Shown one piece after another: positions 7,423-15,021 of a DNA stretch of 64,000 nt. The translations under genes and the position numbers were made by a program. Under the pieces are notes generated by a model. It did not search any database and was not told the DNA's origin. It worked only from the letters and a program-made list of their open reading frames with translations. Position 1 is the stretch's first letter; the number at the start of each line of letters is the position of its first letter. Origin of the DNA: Hyphomicrobiales bacterium (GTDB lineage Bacteria; Pseudomonadota; Alphaproteobacteria; Rhizobiales; Beijerinckiaceae); contig CAKNFJ010000001.1 in the NCBI GenBank assembly GCA_930633495.1, forward strand, positions 744,001 through 808,000. The letters run 5' to 3'.

Positions 7423-9321
7423 TCAGGCTCCCGCGTTGGTGTACCAGCCGCGGTGATCGACGAAGCCGGCGCCGAAATCGACGCGCGCCTTCACCTGGAC
7501 ACCGTCGACCTCGAAGCCTGCTTTGGTCTCGATGACGACGCCCTCCTCACCTTCCAGATAGGCGTATTCGAGCCCGTCGACGGTGGCTGGATCGGCCGAG
7601 ACGTACCAGCGATTGCCGGTCAGGCGGGCGTCCACCGCGATCGCGAGCTTGCCGGCGAAGGGGTTCGTGTCCTCCGCCTTGGCTGGGTTCAGCACCGTGA
7701 GCAGTTGCTCGGCCTCGGTCTCCTTGTCGGGACCGACGAGGATATAGCGGGGCGAAATATCGATCGCTTCGCCGGTCAGGCCGACCTGCTTGCGCAACGC
7801 GCTGCGAGCGATCGACAAGGAACCAACCGAGATTGCCGAGCCCGAGGTAGCCTTGTTCCCGTGATCGGCGTGGAACAGCGGCTTGCCGTCCGACATGGTC
7901 GGACCGTTGCCGCTGCCGGAAACAAGCAGATCGACGAGGATCTGCGCCTCCGTCGCGGCAGCGGCCTGGCCGAGGCGGCGGGCGAGGTCGGTGAAGGCAC
8001 CGAGGTCGTCGTTCACGATCGCCGTCCGCGAGATCGAGAAGATACGGCCCCAGGTCGAGAGCTTGTAGCTCTCCTTCGCCTCGTCGAAGGTGCCCTGCTC
8101 GAATTCGCCGCCTTCAACGACTTGCTTCAGCCGCGGCCCTTCCGATATCTGCAGGCGATGCTTCGTGCGGAAGTCGCGCGCCGTGGTCTTCCGGCCCAGA
8201 AGCTTCAGGCCGGAGGGAGCCGCGCGATACGATTCACGCAACGTCCGACCAACGGCATCACCCAGGATCAGCGGAAAATCGCTCGTCGCATGCATGGCAC
8301 GCTCGACGATCGTCGCTGCCGAAAGCCCGGTGGTTGCCATGCCGCGCAGTCGGAGGCTCTCGCGCGCGATATCGAGCGTGCTGAGACCGAAGAACTGGCG
8401 CGCCGGTTCCGAGAGCTGATGACCCGGATTGTGCCGGGCATAGAGCGCCTCACCGACTTGGCGAACCCGCAGCTCCGGGTCGGACGGATCCGTGCCGATG
8501 CTGATCGAGGTGTTGCGAACCTGACCTGCCGGCGCAGCACGCTGGGACATGGCAGCGAATGCCGCCTGACGCGCGTTGTCGGCGGTCGCATTGCCGTCGA
8601 TCTGCGAGTCGACCCAGGCCTGATCGAGGCCGGAGAGGCGGGCGATCGAGCGGATCTCGCCATTGACCGCGGCGCGGTCGACGATGGTGTTGGCGGCTTC
8701 GGCCCGTTCCTGGGTCGACGCCGCGGCGTTGACCGGCGGGGACGCCGGCGTGCTGACCGGCATTTCGACCGGTGCGGGGATAACCGTCATGCTGTGGCTC
8801 CTCAAGCCAGCAGAGCGGTCGGCGGGGATGGTGACGAGCGATGCCTCCAGCAGGTCGAGGCGCGTCGCGGTCATTTCGCGGCGCTTCGTCGAGGGATTGG
8901 TTCGCTCGCGCTGTTCGCGCGTGATGTAGCCGATGGAGACGCCGAGCGTGTGCCCGTCCGCGATCTCCGCGGCGATCCGCTGGGAAAGGGGATGGTGGCG
9001 GGACAGCCTGATGCGGCCATGCAGTTCCCCGCCGACAGCTCTGAGAGTGTCGACACTGCCAAGCCGGGCATCGATGCTGTCCCGCCGATGGCTGTCCAGA
9101 AGAGGGATCTGGACAGGCCATGACTGATTCTCGAATGACAGAAACTCGGAATATTCGCCGCGCGCGTCATAGCGCGTCACGCCCGCGCCCGGCGTTGCGA
9201 GCGTGGCATCGACCGTCCAGGTCTCCGCGTTCCAGCTCGTTGCGGCCTGGGGCAAGGCGCGGGTGATGATGGCTTCTTCCGCCATGGGCTCGGAGGCCGC
9301 GATGGGCGTGACGGCGTTCAT
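7423..9321 (-). CDS. Prohead protease-major capsid protein fusion
   Basis: The single 632-residue chain joins two normally separate head genes. Residues ~1-190 resemble the prohead protease fold (VQIPLLDSHRRDSIDARLG with the catalytic-type His, then ADGHTLGVSIGY with the Ser, and LLEASLVTIPAD). A Ser/Ala/Pro linker with the scaffold-like stretch follows to ~290. Residues ~290-632 resemble the Mu gpT-type major head subunit (FDEAKESYKLSTWGRIFSI, GKPLFHADHGN, FVDHRGWYTN). Fused protease/capsid proteins are known in alphaproteobacterial prophages. The start overlaps the portal stop by 4 nt. Confidence 0.88.
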   Translation of the reverse strand: MNAVTPIAASEPMAEEAIITRALPQAATSWNAETWTVDATLATPGAGVTRYDARGEYSEFLSFENQSWPVQIPLLDSHRRDSIDARLGSVDTLRAVGGELHGRIRLSRHHPLSQRIAAEIADGHTLGVSIGYITREQRERTNPSTKRREMTATRLDLLEASLVTIPADRSAGLRSHSMTVIPAPVEMPVSTPASPPVNAAASTQERAEAANTIVDRAAVNGEIRSIARLSGLDQAWVDSQIDGNATADNARQAAFAAMSQRAAPAGQVRNTSISIGTDPSDPELRVRQVGEALYARHNPGHQLSEPARQFFGLSTLDIARESLRLRGMATTGLSAATIVERAMHATSDFPLILGDAVGRTLRESYRAAPSGLKLLGRKTTARDFRTKHRLQISEGPRLKQVVEGGEFEQGTFDEAKESYKLSTWGRIFSISRTAIVNDDLGAFTDLARRLGQAAAATEAQILVDLLVSGSGNGPTMSDGKPLFHADHGNKATSGSAISVGSLSIARSALRKQVGLTGEAIDISPRYILVGPDKETEAEQLLTVLNPAKAEDTNPFAGKLAIAVDARLTGNRWYVSADPATVDGLEYAYLEGEEGVVIETKAGFEVDGVQVKARVDFGAGFVDHRGWYTNAGA

Positions 9322-10706
9322 GCGCTCTCCCTTTCGATGGTGCGCGGACGACCATTGGTAAATGCGAGCCCGAGCCCCGTCGCCCGGGCATTATCGGCCG
9401 CGATCTCGGCATCGAGCTGCTCGATGTCGTACCCACGGGCGGCAACGGCCTGCCGGCGGCTCATAAGGCCGGCGCCGATCGCCGCGATCTCCGCTTCGGC
9501 ATCCTTGAGCGGATCGACCCAGTCGAAGCGCGGCGTGATCCACTTCGCGGCTTCGAAATCGGCGGGATTGTTGAAATAGCCGGCCATATCCGGGCTGCCG
9601 GCGAGCGCCCGCTGCAGCAGCCAATTCCGCCAGATGGGCCGGCAGAACTGGAAAACGATCACGCTGTGCTGGATAGTCTCGACGCGGCGGCGCCACTCGA
9701 CGAGCCCGGCGCGCAGGCTCGAATAATTCGCCTGGCTCAGATCTCCGGACAGAACATGCGAAGGGACGCCGAGACCGGCAGCAACCTCGTCCCGGGTCAC
9801 TTTCAGGAAATCGATAGCCTCTGCGCCGATGGGCGCTGCCTCGCTGAAGCGGACATCATGGCCGGGCGGAATAACCTGCATCGTGCCTGGCTCGAGGCCT
9901 GCCTGCAGAACAGGACCGTTCTGCTCTCCGAAGAAGCCACCTGCGTCGCCATTCGGCGCTACTACGAAGCCGGTCAGCAGCGATGCGACGAGCTGGCGCT
10001 GAAGCTGCGCGTCGATCGCGCGGTCGAAATCAGCCATACGCAGCAACACTGGGGCGAACCACGACAGGCCACGAACCTGGCCCGGGAAGATAGGGCGGAA
10101 CATATGGATGCAGCGATCCGCAGGCACGCGCACGATTTCGTAGGAAACCGCCAGCGGCATCCCTGGCTGATCCCGTCGGATGTGGAACGCGATCTTCCGG
10201 CCGGCGGGGTCGAACTCGACGCCCTGGACGATCCGGCCGCCAGCCGCCGTGGCCTGCGTCAGGTTGCGGTCGACTTGCTCCGGGTCGATCTGCCGAATCT
10301 GCCCATTTGGCAGGATCAGTGCGAAAGCCTCACCACTGACGACCATGGAACGCGCCATGGTGGCCTGGAGACCATAGAAATCCGTCAGCCCGTCTGCGTC
10401 TGCCTCATCGGTCCAGCCCTCGAAAATTTGTGCGACACCCGGCCGACGCGCCTGAACCTTGAGGCCGGTTCCGACCAGAGCGCTCGTCCAGGCTTCGGCT
10501 CCGCTGGCGGCATGGCCATTGTTGGCGACCAGGCCGCGACCACGGCGAGCGAGCGTGCCGCCGCTCGCCAGCATCGAGGCGATGGCGCTGGGCATGTCAG
10601 CGAAGCCGGACCAGCGGCGACCGGCACCGGCACCTTCGAAGGACCGCAGCGCAGGTGCCTTACCGGAGCGGCCGAGCAGCTTCTGGGCGAAAGCGGGCAG
10701 TTTCAT
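9318..10706 (-). CDS. Phage portal protein (lambda family)
   Basis: The portal forms the dodecameric ring at one capsid vertex through which DNA enters and leaves. The 462-residue product shows typical features of lambda gpB-like portals: GLVANNGHAASGAEAW near the N-terminus, SGEAFALILPNGQIRQIDPEQVD, PGQVRGLSWFAPVLLRM, a FFGEQNGPVLQAGL segment, and LGVPSHVLSGDLSQANYSS followed by the RRR-containing helix and a Trp-rich ending. Its stop overlaps the capsid-fusion start and its start overlaps the stop of the small upstream gene by ATGA, so the head genes are translationally coupled. Confidence 0.93.
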   Translation of the reverse strand: MKLPAFAQKLLGRSGKAPALRSFEGAGAGRRWSGFADMPSAIASMLASGGTLARRGRGLVANNGHAASGAEAWTSALVGTGLKVQARRPGVAQIFEGWTDEADADGLTDFYGLQATMARSMVVSGEAFALILPNGQIRQIDPEQVDRNLTQATAAGGRIVQGVEFDPAGRKIAFHIRRDQPGMPLAVSYEIVRVPADRCIHMFRPIFPGQVRGLSWFAPVLLRMADFDRAIDAQLQRQLVASLLTGFVVAPNGDAGGFFGEQNGPVLQAGLEPGTMQVIPPGHDVRFSEAAPIGAEAIDFLKVTRDEVAAGLGVPSHVLSGDLSQANYSSLRAGLVEWRRRVETIQHSVIVFQFCRPIWRNWLLQRALAGSPDMAGYFNNPADFEAAKWITPRFDWVDPLKDAEAEIAAIGAGLMSRRQAVAARGYDIEQLDAEIAADNARATGLGLAFTNGRPRTIERESA

Positions 10707-10945
10707 CGCGCCGCCTCCACCACGAAAGGCCGCATCAGCGCGGCGAGGCGCTTGCCGCTCTCCTCAGCGGCGCTGATCGCGGCAACCAACCGCTCGTATT
10801 CGGCAAGCGCTGCGGCCTGCGTGAGGGCATCGACCCCGCTGAAGACCTGCTGCTCCACTTTCATATCGACCACCGGCAGGCGCAGCACGAAGGCGCTGGG
10901 ATTCTGCTGACCTAGATGCCGACGCGGAAAGATGACGACGCTCAT
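10703..10945 (-). CDS. Small phage protein, unknown
   Basis: The 80-residue product (MSVVIFPRRHLGQQNPSAF at the start, then mostly helical with AAALAEYERLVAAISAAEESG) overlaps ATGA-style with both neighbours, which supports translation. Its position between the terminase side and the portal is where head-tail joining or accessory head proteins often lie, but I recognise no family. Confidence 0.7.
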   Translation of the reverse strand: MSVVIFPRRHLGQQNPSAFVLRLPVVDMKVEQQVFSGVDALTQAAALAEYERLVAAISAAEESGKRLAALMRPFVVEAAR

Positions 10946-11214
10946 CGGGCGAGCTCCTTCCGGGAAACGGCACGGTCGATCGCGCTCTGGAGGTAGGGAA
11001 TGGCCTTCTGCAGGCGAAGAAGCTCATCGAGAGAGCAGCGGTCGAGCCGCCGGGCCGGCCAGCAATGCTCGTTGTAGAACCGGCGCCAAAAAGGCGCGAC
11101 GAGATCCTGCCGCTCGCGATCTGTGATCGCGGCATCGGAGACGGACGTGATATGTTTCTGATTTGAGTTCGTTTTGTTCTCGCGGAAGGCTGCCGCCGGA
11201 TTGTGCTCTCCCAT
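10942..11214 (-). CDS. Small phage protein, unknown
   Basis: I start at the ATG at 11214 (MGEHNPAAAFRENK), one base after the stop of the upstream gene with AGGA about 8 nt before; an in-frame ATG at 11223 is an alternative. The 90-residue product contains a central WRRFYNEHCWPARRLDRCSLDELLRLQ segment of aromatic and basic residues. The gene is part of the overlapping chain leading to the portal. Function is unknown. Confidence 0.65.
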   Translation of the reverse strand: MGEHNPAAAFRENKTNSNQKHITSVSDAAITDRERQDLVAPFWRRFYNEHCWPARRLDRCSLDELLRLQKAIPYLQSAIDRAVSRKELAR

Positions 11215-11215
11215 C

Positions 11216-11827
11216 TCAACCATCCTGCCGTGCGAATTCTGCGCCGATGGCACGCAGCAATGGAGCGTCGATGCGGGTGGTTCTCCGAAAGGACTGGGGA
11301 GCAGAAGAGGTTAGCTCGTTCGTGTGGTCGGCAAAATTAAGCGTAGCAGCGAATATGCGACGCCCGCCCATCGGACCAGGCCCGATCACATCAAGGTCGA
11401 CTAGTGCTCGAAACGACAACGGCTCGAACTCGATGTATGTATTCCGATAGGCGTGCGCGAACCAATCTGGGTTGTTTGAGGCCTTTTGGATCAAGTCCGC
11501 CAGGACATCCACGAACGAAGCATCCTCCCGCTTGAACACAGCGAATTCAGGACCGGCATCCTCGTTCTGACGGGCGTGCTTGAGGTCCATATTTCGCATG
11601 GCTTCGGCGCGAGCGATCGTGCGTTCCGCGTAGAGTGCCGGCGCGTCGCTGAGAATCATCACGATGAGATTGGCCACCTGCCGATGTGTCGCGCGTGGCG
11701 AATTTGGAGATCGGGTCTCACGGACGAACAGCCCGACCTCGCGCAAACGTCGCGCTTTCAAGGCCAAATCCGTCGTGTCGATCCCAGTCTCCGCGTGCAG
11801 CATCGCTATGAGGTTCCCTGCTCTCAT
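11216..11827 (-). CDS. Phage protein with N-terminal HTH-like region
   Basis: The 203-residue product has an N-terminal segment (TGIDTTDLALKARRLREVGLF) that looks like a winged-helix or HTH recognition unit, then a helix-rich middle and a C-terminus with RRTTRIDAPLLRAIGAEFA. A regulatory DNA-binding role is possible but not demonstrated. It is first in the run leading down to the portal, and the DNA just upstream holds two near-identical palindromes that could be its own operators. I recognise no named family. Confidence 0.65.
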   Translation of the reverse strand: MRAGNLIAMLHAETGIDTTDLALKARRLREVGLFVRETRSPNSPRATHRQVANLIVMILSDAPALYAERTIARAEAMRNMDLKHARQNEDAGPEFAVFKREDASFVDVLADLIQKASNNPDWFAHAYRNTYIEFEPLSFRALVDLDVIGPGPMGGRRIFAATLNFADHTNELTSSAPQSFRRTTRIDAPLLRAIGAEFARQDG

Positions 11828-11834
11828 AATTAAT

Positions 11835-11898
11835 GTATCCGATGCATCTATCTTTATAGCGAACGGGACGGCCCGTCAAGGATTGACGTATCAGATAC
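11835..11898. promoter_or_regulatory. Pair of GTATCnGATAC palindromes (putative operators)
   Basis: GTATCAGATAC at 11888-11898 is a perfect 11-bp palindrome with a central A. GTATCCGATGC at 11835-11845 differs at one arm position. They are 53 bp apart in an AT-richer gap upstream of the leftward gene at 11216-11827, where its promoter must lie. Operator function is inferred. Confidence 0.5.
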
Positions 11899-11959
11899 AA
11901 CAATCGACCTTCAAACGCAAATTGCTCTTTTTCAACAGGACCTTGCGTAAAAGGGCAAG

Positions 11960-12550
11960 CTAAGCGACGGTTGGCGTTGCGAAAATAATTGTGAGCTCAT
12001 CATCCGTCGGCGGAAGGCCCATCTGTATCTGCCGAAGGATGAACGCGTTCTTCGCGGCAACCTCGGCCATGGTGGTCGGCTGACAGGCGAATACCTCCCC
12101 GCGAATGTCCCACTGGTGCTGTTCGGCGCGCTGCCACAGCTCTTCGGCCGCCTTCAGACCACAGATGCGCTCGGCCTCGGTGCGCGCATCTTCGAGACAC
12201 CTGAGCTCCGACAGCAGGCTCTCGCGCCGTTCCCGGAGCCTCGGAGCAAACTCGGCCTGCAGCCTGTCGCTTTCCCAGGCCTCGATCCACCTGTCGAACT
12301 TGGCGCTCACCTCATACGGGTATCGGAAGCGCTGATCACCATCGTAGACCTCGACCTTGGGGAGATCGGCAGTGTCGTGGATGCGGTCCGCTTCACTGGA
12401 TAGGGCTTCAGCCTGTTCTCGCGCGAAGTGCCAATCTGCAATCAGCTCATCCATGCGGGAATATTCGGGAGCTGCGGAGACCGCCGGCGCGATGGCTGCA
12501 CTGGCGGCGCCGGCGAGGCAGGCGCGGCGGCTGATCGCGTTAGCCTTCAT
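11960..12550 (-). CDS. Exported protein of unknown function carried by the element
   Basis: The start giving MKANAISRRACLAGAASAA is chosen because it overlaps the upstream stop by 11 nt and makes a twin-arginine-like signal (SRRACLAG, then a hydrophobic run and AVSAAP as cleavage site). The 196-residue product is then helical and rich in Glu and Arg (SKFDR-type region, RLRERRESLLSELRCLEDA, coiled-coil-like). Export of a mature helical protein from a phage-like element is unusual and suggests a lysogenic-conversion or envelope role, but nothing identifies it. Confidence 0.65.
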   Translation of the reverse strand: MKANAISRRACLAGAASAAIAPAVSAAPEYSRMDELIADWHFAREQAEALSSEADRIHDTADLPKVEVYDGDQRFRYPYEVSAKFDRWIEAWESDRLQAEFAPRLRERRESLLSELRCLEDARTEAERICGLKAAEELWQRAEQHQWDIRGEVFACQPTTMAEVAAKNAFILRQIQMGLPPTDDELTIIFATPTVA

Positions 12551-13055
12551 GGCCGGCCTCCTCGCTGACCGTCTCCGGAAACAGATCGGCCAATCGCTGG
12601 TAGACGTCCCGCCAAGGGTTGGTGGTCGGAGCTGCGAGATAGTTGACGCCATCCCGTTCCGCATCGAGACCGGCTGCGTCGACCATGACCGTTAGTGCGG
12701 ACGACATGAGCCGCCGGATCGCCCGCTCGTCCTCGGGACGTGGCGTGTCCTCCATCGTGCTCCAGGCGAAAATCTTGACCGCTGCCGCGAGTTGAACCGC
12801 TGCGCCGCCGAGAGAACTCGCAGGCGCCGTGGCCAGCGCTCGGATCAAGGCCTCTTCCCGGTCGAAAGCGTGATCGAGCGCCATCTTGATCAGCCCTGCC
12901 CCAGCCGCGTTGGTGGCTTCCATCGCCGCGATCTCGTCCTCGGCTCGAAAGATGTCGTCGCCAGCACGGGCGATCGCTCGGCCCAATGTGAGGTGGAAAT
13001 CTTGGGTGTCTTCGGGCAAGCCGGTGACGGCTACCGCAACGCGTGCGCTGGGCAT
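12540..13055 (-). CDS. Phage hypothetical protein
   Basis: The 171-residue helical product starts MPSARVAVAVTGLPEDTQDF and has Ala-rich helices (RAIARAGDDIFRAEDEIAAM) and a C-terminus ending LADLFPETVSEEAGHEG. No catalytic motif or membrane segment is seen. It overlaps the exported-protein gene downstream and follows the ribbon-helix-helix gene by 26 bp, so it belongs to the same leftward transcript that starts at the central operator region. Confidence 0.65.
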   Translation of the reverse strand: MPSARVAVAVTGLPEDTQDFHLTLGRAIARAGDDIFRAEDEIAAMEATNAAGAGLIKMALDHAFDREEALIRALATAPASSLGGAAVQLAAAVKIFAWSTMEDTPRPEDERAIRRLMSSALTVMVDAAGLDAERDGVNYLAAPTTNPWRDVYQRLADLFPETVSEEAGHEG

Positions 13056-13081
13056 TGTCTTTCTCCGAACTGTTGAGAAGG

Positions 13082-13273
13082 TCAGTTACTGGCGGGGGCG
13101 GGCTTGGCCGGCTCGGCGCCGGATGCCGCGAGCGCCGTCTCGAGATGGACGATCAGCTCGGCGTTCATGGAGCGGCGATTAGCGCGAGCCGCGGCGGCCA
13201 GACGCTCGCGCATGCCATCCGGTAGTCTGACCATGAACTTGTCGGACTGACGATTCGTAGCTGTGCTCGACAT
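13082..13273 (-). CDS. Arc-family ribbon-helix-helix DNA-binding protein (leftward)
   Basis: The 63-residue product contains the RHH signature DKFMVRLPDGMRERL (beta strand, then helix A) followed by RRSMNAELIVHLE (helix B), as in Arc/MetJ-type regulators that bind as dimers. It is the first leftward gene from the four-copy operator and faces a closely related rightward RHH gene, so it probably represses or activates from these sites. It is the smaller of the pair and ends in an Ala/Pro tail. Confidence 0.88.
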   Translation of the reverse strand: MSSTATNRQSDKFMVRLPDGMRERLAAAARANRRSMNAELIVHLETALAASGAEPAKPAPASN

Positions 13274-13287
13274 GAATGCCTTCCTTA

Positions 13288-13375
13288 TGGCCTAGTGCCA
13301 TATTGGCCTAGTGCCATATCAAGTCAAGAGAATATGGCACTAGGCCATCATTTTCTTTTCTGGCCTAAGGCCATA
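13288..13375. promoter_or_regulatory. Four-copy operator between divergent RHH genes
   Basis: Two direct copies of TGGCCTAGTGCCATA lie at 13288-13302 and 13304-13318. An inverted copy, TATGGCACTAGGCCA, lies at 13333-13347. A fourth copy, TGGCCTAAGGCCATA, at 13361-13375 is itself nearly palindromic. All four fall in the 112-bp gap between two divergently transcribed ribbon-helix-helix genes, so they are the likely binding sites of one or both and contain the divergent promoters. Confidence 0.8.
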
Positions 13376-13385
13376 CGAATTGCTG

Positions 13386-13676
13386 ATGCCGCAAGAGACC
13401 CCCAGCCGTGACCTCGATAAGGTCATTGTCCGCCTACCCGACGGCATGCGTGAGCAGCTGAAAGAGGCGGCAAAATTCGCCAAACGCAGCATGAATGCTG
13501 AGATCGTCGCGCGCCTGGCGGACAGCTTTGAGCCAGGCAAACAGCGCGAGCCGATCCTCTACGTGACCTCTCGGCAGGATCTATCCCCAGGCGCCCATGA
13601 CCTCGGAGAGGCGATTGCTCGCCTTGAGGAGGTAACCGCCAAGCTCCGGGGTCAGATGCCAAAATCAAAAGACTGA
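13386..13676 (+). CDS. Arc-family ribbon-helix-helix DNA-binding protein (rightward)
   Basis: The product (about 96 residues from the ATG at 13386; a TTG two codons earlier is possible) contains LDKVIVRLPDGMREQLKEAA and RSMNAEIVARL, almost the same RHH core as the leftward partner at 13082-13273. It adds a C-terminal extension with a helical HDLGEAIARLEEVTAKLRG. It is one of only two rightward genes in the element; the next gene starts at its stop codon (TGATG). A lysogeny-maintenance role is inferred from divergent orientation and the shared operators. Confidence 0.86.
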   Translation: MPQETPSRDLDKVIVRLPDGMREQLKEAAKFAKRSMNAEIVARLADSFEPGKQREPILYVTSRQDLSPGAHDLGEAIARLEEVTAKLRGQMPKSKD

Positions 13677-13945
13677 TGTCTGATGCCAGACGATCTCGCG
13701 GCGATGCTCTTCCGTCGAACCTTCCGCCTCGAGGGCTGAGCCGGGTGCAGGCGGCAGCCTATATCGGCGTCTCGCCTACCCTGTTCGACATTCTGGTGAA
13801 CGACGGCCGGATGCCTCGCCCAAAGCTGATCAATGCGCGCAAGGTGTGGGACCTGCGAAGGATTAACCTCGCGTTTGACGCCTTGCCGCAGAGCGAACCG
13901 GATGAGATCAACGAAACCGCGGGGAAGATCCACTTCGCGGTCTAG
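13676..13945 (+). CDS. AlpA/MerR-like helix-turn-helix protein
   Basis: The 89-residue product has GLSRVQAAAYIGVSPTLFD followed by VNDGRMPRPKLINARKVWD, the pattern of AlpA/excisionase-type winged helix-turn-helix proteins that recognise a site with the first helix pair and a wing. The start ATG overlaps the upstream stop (TGATG), giving translational coupling with the RHH protein. It could be a second excisionase candidate or the partner regulator of the lysogenic switch. Confidence 0.8.
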   Translation: MSDARRSRGDALPSNLPPRGLSRVQAAAYIGVSPTLFDILVNDGRMPRPKLINARKVWDLRRINLAFDALPQSEPDEINETAGKIHFAV

Positions 13946-13976
13946 CCGTCGGATTGGCGTCCCCTCGCAGTCCGCC

Positions 13977-14264
13977 TTATCGGTCGACGGCACTCCTGCG
14001 CGCCCTACGTTCGGCCGCTAGAACCGCAGCGTCTCGCGCCCCACCCATTGGATAGACCAATTCTGGAAACAAGTGAGGCGTTCGAAGCCTGCGCCAGCGT
14101 TCAAACGCTTGAGGATCGAATCTCCCAGTCATCGGGTCCGGCGCTGGAAATCCGCGCTTGAGATATTCTCCAAGTCGCTGGCGGAAGGCTTCGGCACTAT
14201 CGTAGCCGAGTGCTCGGGCAACGGCCGAGATCGGCAGATCATCGACAATGACAGCTCGAACCAT
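13977..14264 (-). CDS. Phage hypothetical protein with HTH-like segment
   Basis: The 95-residue product has an early ISAVARALGYDSAEAFRQRL segment resembling a small helix-turn-helix. A basic and aromatic middle follows (FERWRRLRTPHLFPE), then an Arg/Ala tail. It converges on the rightward HTH gene, with 31 bp between stops. No family is recognised; a DNA-binding role is only suggested. Confidence 0.6.
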   Translation of the reverse strand: MVRAVIVDDLPISAVARALGYDSAEAFRQRLGEYLKRGFPAPDPMTGRFDPQAFERWRRLRTPHLFPELVYPMGGARDAAVLAAERRARRSAVDR

Positions 14265-14307
14265 GATTGCTCCGACTGGCTGACTTCCGGCGAGAACCGA
14301 GCGCAGA

Positions 14308-14580
14308 CTACTCGCCGTTTAGCGCCTTCATTTCTCGAACAGCCGCGGCACGGCGCTTGTCGATATAGGCTGCCAAGTCCTGCAGATGAACGCCGCGCGC
14401 GCTCTTTTGGCTGGCCTCCATCCGTGTCACCGGCAAGTCGATCTCGCCGGCATTGACCTTCCGCAGGAACTTGTCGAGCGACAGGTGGGAGAAGAAGTCC
14501 CGGCAGACCTGATCAAGAGGCACGATCACGCGGCCATCGTACTGGGCCATAAGCAGGAAGACGGTGTTCATAGTTTTCAT
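14308..14580 (-). CDS. PrtN-like transcriptional activator
   Basis: The ~90-residue product (a second ATG 9 nt in gives MNTVFLLMAQYDGRVIVPL) matches the layout of pyocin activator PrtN: an N-terminal MNTxFLLMAQ, a VPLDQVCRDFF helix, a TRMEASQKSARGVHLQDLAAYID core and a basic end. In Pseudomonas PrtN activates pyocin structural genes after RecA relief of PrtR. Here no pyocin tail genes are present, so it may activate the late leftward genes of this element. It lies just downstream of the toxin-antitoxin pair. Confidence 0.75.
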   Translation of the reverse strand: MKTMNTVFLLMAQYDGRVIVPLDQVCRDFFSHLSLDKFLRKVNAGEIDLPVTRMEASQKSARGVHLQDLAAYIDKRRAAAVREMKALNGE

Positions 14581-14601
14581 CAGGTCAGTGCACCCGGGCA
14601 G

Positions 14602-15021
14602 TTAGAGGGGCAACTGCCGCAGCTTCGTCGTCTTTCCAATCGCAATCTCGTGCATGGCCGGTGGGTCAAGCAACTTCGTCACTTGAACAATCTCCGGCCA
14701 TTTCCAAATCAGCGTCGCGGCGACCTGGTTCATCGGCGTCTTCTGGTAAGCTTTCGCCAGAATGAACCCGTGCAGCCCCGCGGTGCGCAATGCAGCTCGT
14801 TCGGCAGGGTTTTTCAGCACGCGGCCATCGCCCGAGATGAAGATCCAGACTTCCCTCGATGCGCGCAGGTGCTCGATCCAATCAATATCCCTGGCGCTCC
14901 GGCCGCCTTTCAGATCGGGGACATCGCGGATGTGGTAGGCGCGATGACCTTCATGGGAAATGAAGCCGTCGAGGGTCGACGCCCACACAGGAGAAGTGCA
15001 GTTGTCGAACAGGACGTTCAA
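14602..15021 (-). CDS. VapC45-like PIN-domain toxin
   Basis: The 139-residue product begins MNVLFDNCTSPVWASTL (first PIN aspartate in LFDN). It then has DLKGGRSARDIDWIEHL and an IFISGDGRVLKNPAERAAL segment carrying further acidic residues, the pattern of the compact PIN-like domain of mycobacterial VapC45. Such proteins are RNases held in check by a cognate antitoxin. It starts with TTG overlapping the upstream stop (TTGA), so it is translated with its partner. The assignment is from motif and gene pairing; activity is not shown. Confidence 0.8.
   Translation of the reverse strand: MNVLFDNCTSPVWASTLDGFISHEGHRAYHIRDVPDLKGGRSARDIDWIEHLRASREVWIFISGDGRVLKNPAERAALRTAGLHGFILAKAYQKTPMNQVAATLIWKWPEIVQVTKLLDPPAMHEIAIGKTTKLRQLPL

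Noticed and set aside
7453..9123. 556-codon frame opposite the capsid fusion
   Set aside because: No motif; the opposite strand encodes a clear protease-capsid protein.
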